Shown piece by piece: positions 7,741-9,285 of a DNA stretch of 9,285 bases (position 1 is the stretch's first letter; the number at the start of each line of letters is the position of its first letter). The stretch is from Burkholderiales bacterium (lineage in GTDB: Bacteria > Pseudomonadota > Gammaproteobacteria > Burkholderiales > Burkholderiaceae_F): the NCBI GenBank assembly GCA_021298875.1, contig JAJTHJ010000025.1:1-9285 (forward strand), read 5' to 3'. A model generated the notes under the pieces. The model did no database searches, was not told where the DNA came from, and was given only the letters and a program-made list of their open reading frames with translations. The position numbers and the translations under genes were made by a program.

Positions 7741-7760
7741 AAGTGTTACAGACTTTACCC
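7741..7760. promoter_or_regulatory. Candidate OmpR-type operator in the divergent intergenic gap
   Basis: The 168-base gap between ompR and the repeat protein (7658-7825) holds an AT-richer patch at about 7726-7760. On the minus strand it reads GTAAAGTCT then GTAACACTT, two head-to-tail 9-base half-sites sharing GTAA. E. coli OmpR binds tandem half-sites about 10 bases long with a GTAACA-like core, so this could be an autoregulatory or shared operator. This is inference from one short match. No clear -35/-10 pair could be placed for either gene. Confidence 0.3.
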
Positions 7761-7825
7761 CGCGCGGCAGCGACGGGCCGGCATCTGTGCTGGCGCTAGC
7801 TTGCCGCTTGCCTAAGATTCGATCG

Positions 7826-8302
7826 ATGTTTGCGTTTCGCTTTTCGACTTGCGCGCTGCCCCTCGCGGCAGCGCTCTGCGCCGGCAGCGCGCTGGCCCAG
7901 CCGGCCCCGCCCGCCGCTCCCCCGGGGGCAGAGCCGCGGGCGCAACCGTCGCCCGAGCAGCAGCGCGAGCGCTGGCAGACGCTGCCGCCCGAGGAGCGGC
8001 TGCGCGCCTGGAACAGCCTGCCGCCCGAGCAACGCTGGCAGATGTGGCACAGCCTGCCGCCGGAGGAGCGGATGCGCATCCGCGAAAGCCTCACCCCCGA
8101 GCAACGCGAAGCCTGGCGCCGCCGCTGGCAGGACCAGCGCGAGCAGATGCTGCGGCAAGGCGGCCCGCACGACTCGCCGCTGTATCGCCAGTTGACACCC
8201 GAGGAGCGGCAGCGGATGCGCGACCAGATCCGCGAGGCGCATGGCGTCTTGCCGCCGCGTCCGCCGGGGCCGCCGCCGGCCGCGCCACCGCCGCCGCGCT
8301 AG
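7826..8302 (+). CDS. Secreted LPPEER/LPPEQR-repeat protein, DUF3106-like
   Basis: The function is unknown. The 158-residue product has a Sec signal peptide: Arg at position 5, a hydrophobic core, and SALA before a likely cut at A24/Q25, so it should be periplasmic. After a Pro/Ala-rich linker come four consecutive 12-residue units (53-64, 65-76, 77-88, 89-100), each beginning LPPEER, LPPEQR or LTPEQR, then a fifth LTPEER unit at 123-134 and a Pro-rich C-terminus. The mature part is strongly charged, rich in Arg and Glu, probably helical, and has no cysteine. The layout fits DUF3106 proteins common in betaproteobacteria and loosely recalls the LTxxQ repeats of Spy/CpxP chaperones; neither could be tested. 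The ATG is the only start giving a sensible signal peptide, though no Shine-Dalgarno is evident. It is divergent from ompR, which may control it. Confidence 0.78.
   Translation: MFAFRFSTCALPLAAALCAGSALAQPAPPAAPPGAEPRAQPSPEQQRERWQTLPPEERLRAWNSLPPEQRWQMWHSLPPEERMRIRESLTPEQREAWRRRWQDQREQMLRQGGPHDSPLYRQLTPEERQRMRDQIREAHGVLPPRPPGPPPAAPPPPR
7982..8125 (+). repeat. Four degenerate 36-base tandem repeats inside the secreted protein gene
   Basis: Units at 7982-8017, 8018-8053, 8054-8089 and 8090-8125 each encode 12 residues starting LPPEER, LPPEQR, LPPEER and LTPEQR. A fifth, separated unit begins at 8192. Codons differ between units, so the array is old and maintained at protein level. Confidence 0.8.
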
Positions 8303-8312
8303 GCGGTGGCGC
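8282..8312 (+). terminator. GC-rich hairpin at the end of the repeat-protein gene
   Basis: A perfect 11-base inverted repeat, GCGCCACCGCC (8282-8292) and GGCGGTGGCGC (8302-8312), encloses a 9-base loop and contains the TAG stop. The stem is strong, but only CTTCGT follows instead of a T run, so it could be a weak or factor-assisted terminator, or an mRNA 3' end stabiliser. The pairing is seen directly; the role is inferred. Confidence 0.4.
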
Positions 8313-8317
8313 CTTCG

Positions 8318-8323
8318 TAGAAT
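8318..8323 (+). promoter_or_regulatory. Possible -10 element for tsaB-rimI
   Basis: TAGAAT matches the sigma-70 -10 consensus at five of six positions and lies 41 bases before the tsaB GTG, in the 62-base gap after the repeat protein. No -35 box can be recognised in the GC-rich sequence upstream. Confidence 0.25.
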
Positions 8324-8364
8324 CGTCGCCGTCCGCGCCGGTCTGGCCGAGCGGCGGTCGCCGC

Positions 8365-9090
8365 GTGTCTGCCGACTCCTTGCCCACCGTACTCGCTCTC
8401 GACACCGCCACCGCGGTCTGCGCGGTCGCGCTCGCCCGCGGCGAGCGGGTGGTCGAGCTGGCCGAGACGGTCGGCCAGCGCCACTCCGAGCGCCTGCTGC
8501 CGATGGTCGATGCGCTGCTGCGCGAGCAGCGCGTGACGCTGGCCGATTGCGCGGCGATCGCCTTCGGTGCCGGACCGGGGTCGTTCACCGGATTGCGCGT
8601 CGCCTGCGCGGTCGCGCAGGGGCTCGGCTGGGCGACCGAGCGCCCGGTGGCGCCGGTGGGCAATCTGGCGGCGATCGCGTGGAACGCCCGCGCCGTGGCG
8701 CCGCAGGCGGAGCGTGTGGCGGTCGCGATCGATGCACGGATGAACGAGGCGTACTACGCCGTGTTCGACGTGCGCGGCGCGGCGCCGGTCGAACTCGCGG
8801 CGCCGGCGCTGGTGGCCGCGGCGGATCTGGCCGCGGCGCTGGCGCCGTGGGCCCCCGACGCGCTGGCCGGCGAGGGCGTGGCGGTGTTTGCTTCGCAGCT
8901 GGACGCGCTCGCCGCGCCGCTGCGCTTGCCGCAGTTGCGCGCAAGCGCCGGCACTATCGCCCGCCGGGCGCAGCAGTCCGTGGCTGAGGGGCGCAGCGTG
9001 GCGCCAGCGCTGGCCGCTCCGCTTTATGTGCGCGATCAGGTGGCGCTGACGATCGGCCAGCGTGCGGCGCGCCGCGCGGCGGCGGGATGA
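8365..9090 (+). CDS. tsaB: tRNA threonylcarbamoyladenosine biosynthesis protein TsaB (YeaZ)
   Basis: TsaB is the non-catalytic partner of TsaD; with TsaE they transfer the threonylcarbamoyl group to A37 of ANN-decoding tRNAs (t6A). The 241-residue product has the ASKHA-fold opening VLALDTATAVCAVAL (9-23), then QRHSERLLPMVDALL (38-52) and the hallmark FGAGPGSFTGLRVA (67-80). Downstream, IDARMNEAYYAVFD matches the family's DARMxEVY region, and a C-terminal PLYVRDQVA resembles the usual YxR ending. The start is taken as GTG at 8365; TTG at 8380 is an alternative that would sit closer to the conserved core, and neither has a strong Shine-Dalgarno. There is no in-frame ATG near the conserved N-terminus. 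The stop overlaps the rimI start as ATGA, the classic tsaB-rimI arrangement. Confidence 0.93.
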   Translation: MSADSLPTVLALDTATAVCAVALARGERVVELAETVGQRHSERLLPMVDALLREQRVTLADCAAIAFGAGPGSFTGLRVACAVAQGLGWATERPVAPVGNLAAIAWNARAVAPQAERVAVAIDARMNEAYYAVFDVRGAAPVELAAPALVAAADLAAALAPWAPDALAGEGVAVFASQLDALAAPLRLPQLRASAGTIARRAQQSVAEGRSVAPALAAPLYVRDQVALTIGQRAARRAAAG

Positions 9091-9285
9091 GCGCGCAACT
9101 GCGCCCGCGCGAAGATCGCTTCGCGCCGCTGTTGGCGTCGGATCTCGACGCCGTGCTGCGCATCGAGATTGCCGCCTATCCGTTCCCGTGGACGCGCGGT
9201 AACTTCGAAGACGCGCTCGCCTCCGGCTACAGCGCCTGGGGCCTGTGGTCCGACGACGGCGAACTGCTTGGCTACTCCGTGGTGA
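9087..9285 (+). CDS. rimI: Ribosomal protein S18 alanine N-acetyltransferase RimI, 3' end missing
   Basis: RimI is a GNAT acetyltransferase that acetylates the N-terminal alanine of ribosomal protein S18. Only the first 66 residues lie in the window. They include the substrate-side signature EIAAYPFPWTRGNFEDAL (27-44), which is characteristic of RimI, and the first core strands up to ELLGYSVV. The acetyl-CoA binding loop and catalytic residues lie beyond the edge. ATG at 9087 overlaps the tsaB stop (ATGA), so the two genes are translationally coupled. The pairing with tsaB supports the assignment. Confidence 0.92.
   Translation, partial: MSAQLRPREDRFAPLLASDLDAVLRIEIAAYPFPWTRGNFEDALASGYSAWGLWSDDGELLGYSVV

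Noticed and set aside
7813..7818. TAAGAT as a -10 box for the repeat protein
   Set aside because: It matches only four of six positions and lies seven bases from the ATG, leaving no usable leader or -35 box.
6812..7825. Plus-strand open frame extending the repeat protein upstream to 6812
   Set aside because: It is antisense to ompR-envZ and has no family features; the signal peptide at the ATG of 7826 marks the true start.
7849..8364. Open frame upstream of tsaB in the same frame
   Set aside because: It overlaps the repeat protein in another frame and is low-complexity Ala/Arg; TsaB homology begins just after 8365.
1..9285. CRISPR arrays, tRNA/rRNA genes, insertion sequences, attachment sites
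   Set aside because: I found no regularly spaced repeats, terminal inverted repeats, transposase or integrase motifs, or tRNA-like sequence on reading through the window.

Overview
This window is high-GC, densely coded chromosomal DNA. It most likely comes from a betaproteobacterium (Rhodocyclales or Burkholderiales type); I infer this from base composition, gene content and the style of the proteins, not from any search. Nine genes cover almost all of it. There are no rRNA or tRNA genes, insertion sequences, CRISPR arrays or phage genes that I can see.

Left arm, plus strand (1-5600): the 3' end of moaE (molybdopterin synthase large subunit) runs into crcB (fluoride channel) with a 4-base overlap. 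After a 55-base gap come a lipoprotein membrane-fusion protein and an RND inner-membrane pump, again overlapping by 4 bases, and then hemG (menaquinone-dependent protoporphyrinogen oxidase). The pump gene is broken: its reading frame shifts at about 3580-3591, exactly inside a perfect 8-base tandem repeat next to a run of four Gs. Both halves are otherwise well conserved, so this is a recent mutation, a phase-variable site or a sequence error.

Middle, minus strand (5601-7657): an ompR-envZ two-component operon (equivalent to risA-risS in Bordetella). The envZ stop codon directly abuts the hemG stop codon on the opposite strand with no base between them. envZ starts on a GTG overlapping the ompR stop.

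Right arm, plus strand (7826-9285): a small secreted protein with 12-residue LPPEER/LPPEQR tandem repeats (DUF3106-like), divergent from ompR across a 168-base gap with an AT-richer patch that may hold an OmpR-type operator. Then come tsaB (tRNA t6A biosynthesis) and the start of rimI (ribosomal protein S18 acetyltransferase), overlapping by ATGA and cut by the window edge.

Most of this is ordinary housekeeping, transport and regulatory content. The points that deserve a second look are the pump frameshift, the HemG-type oxidase sitting behind an efflux pump, the divergent ompR/repeat-protein pair, and the repeated use of GTGA start/stop overlaps. I do not see evidence of an undescribed system.
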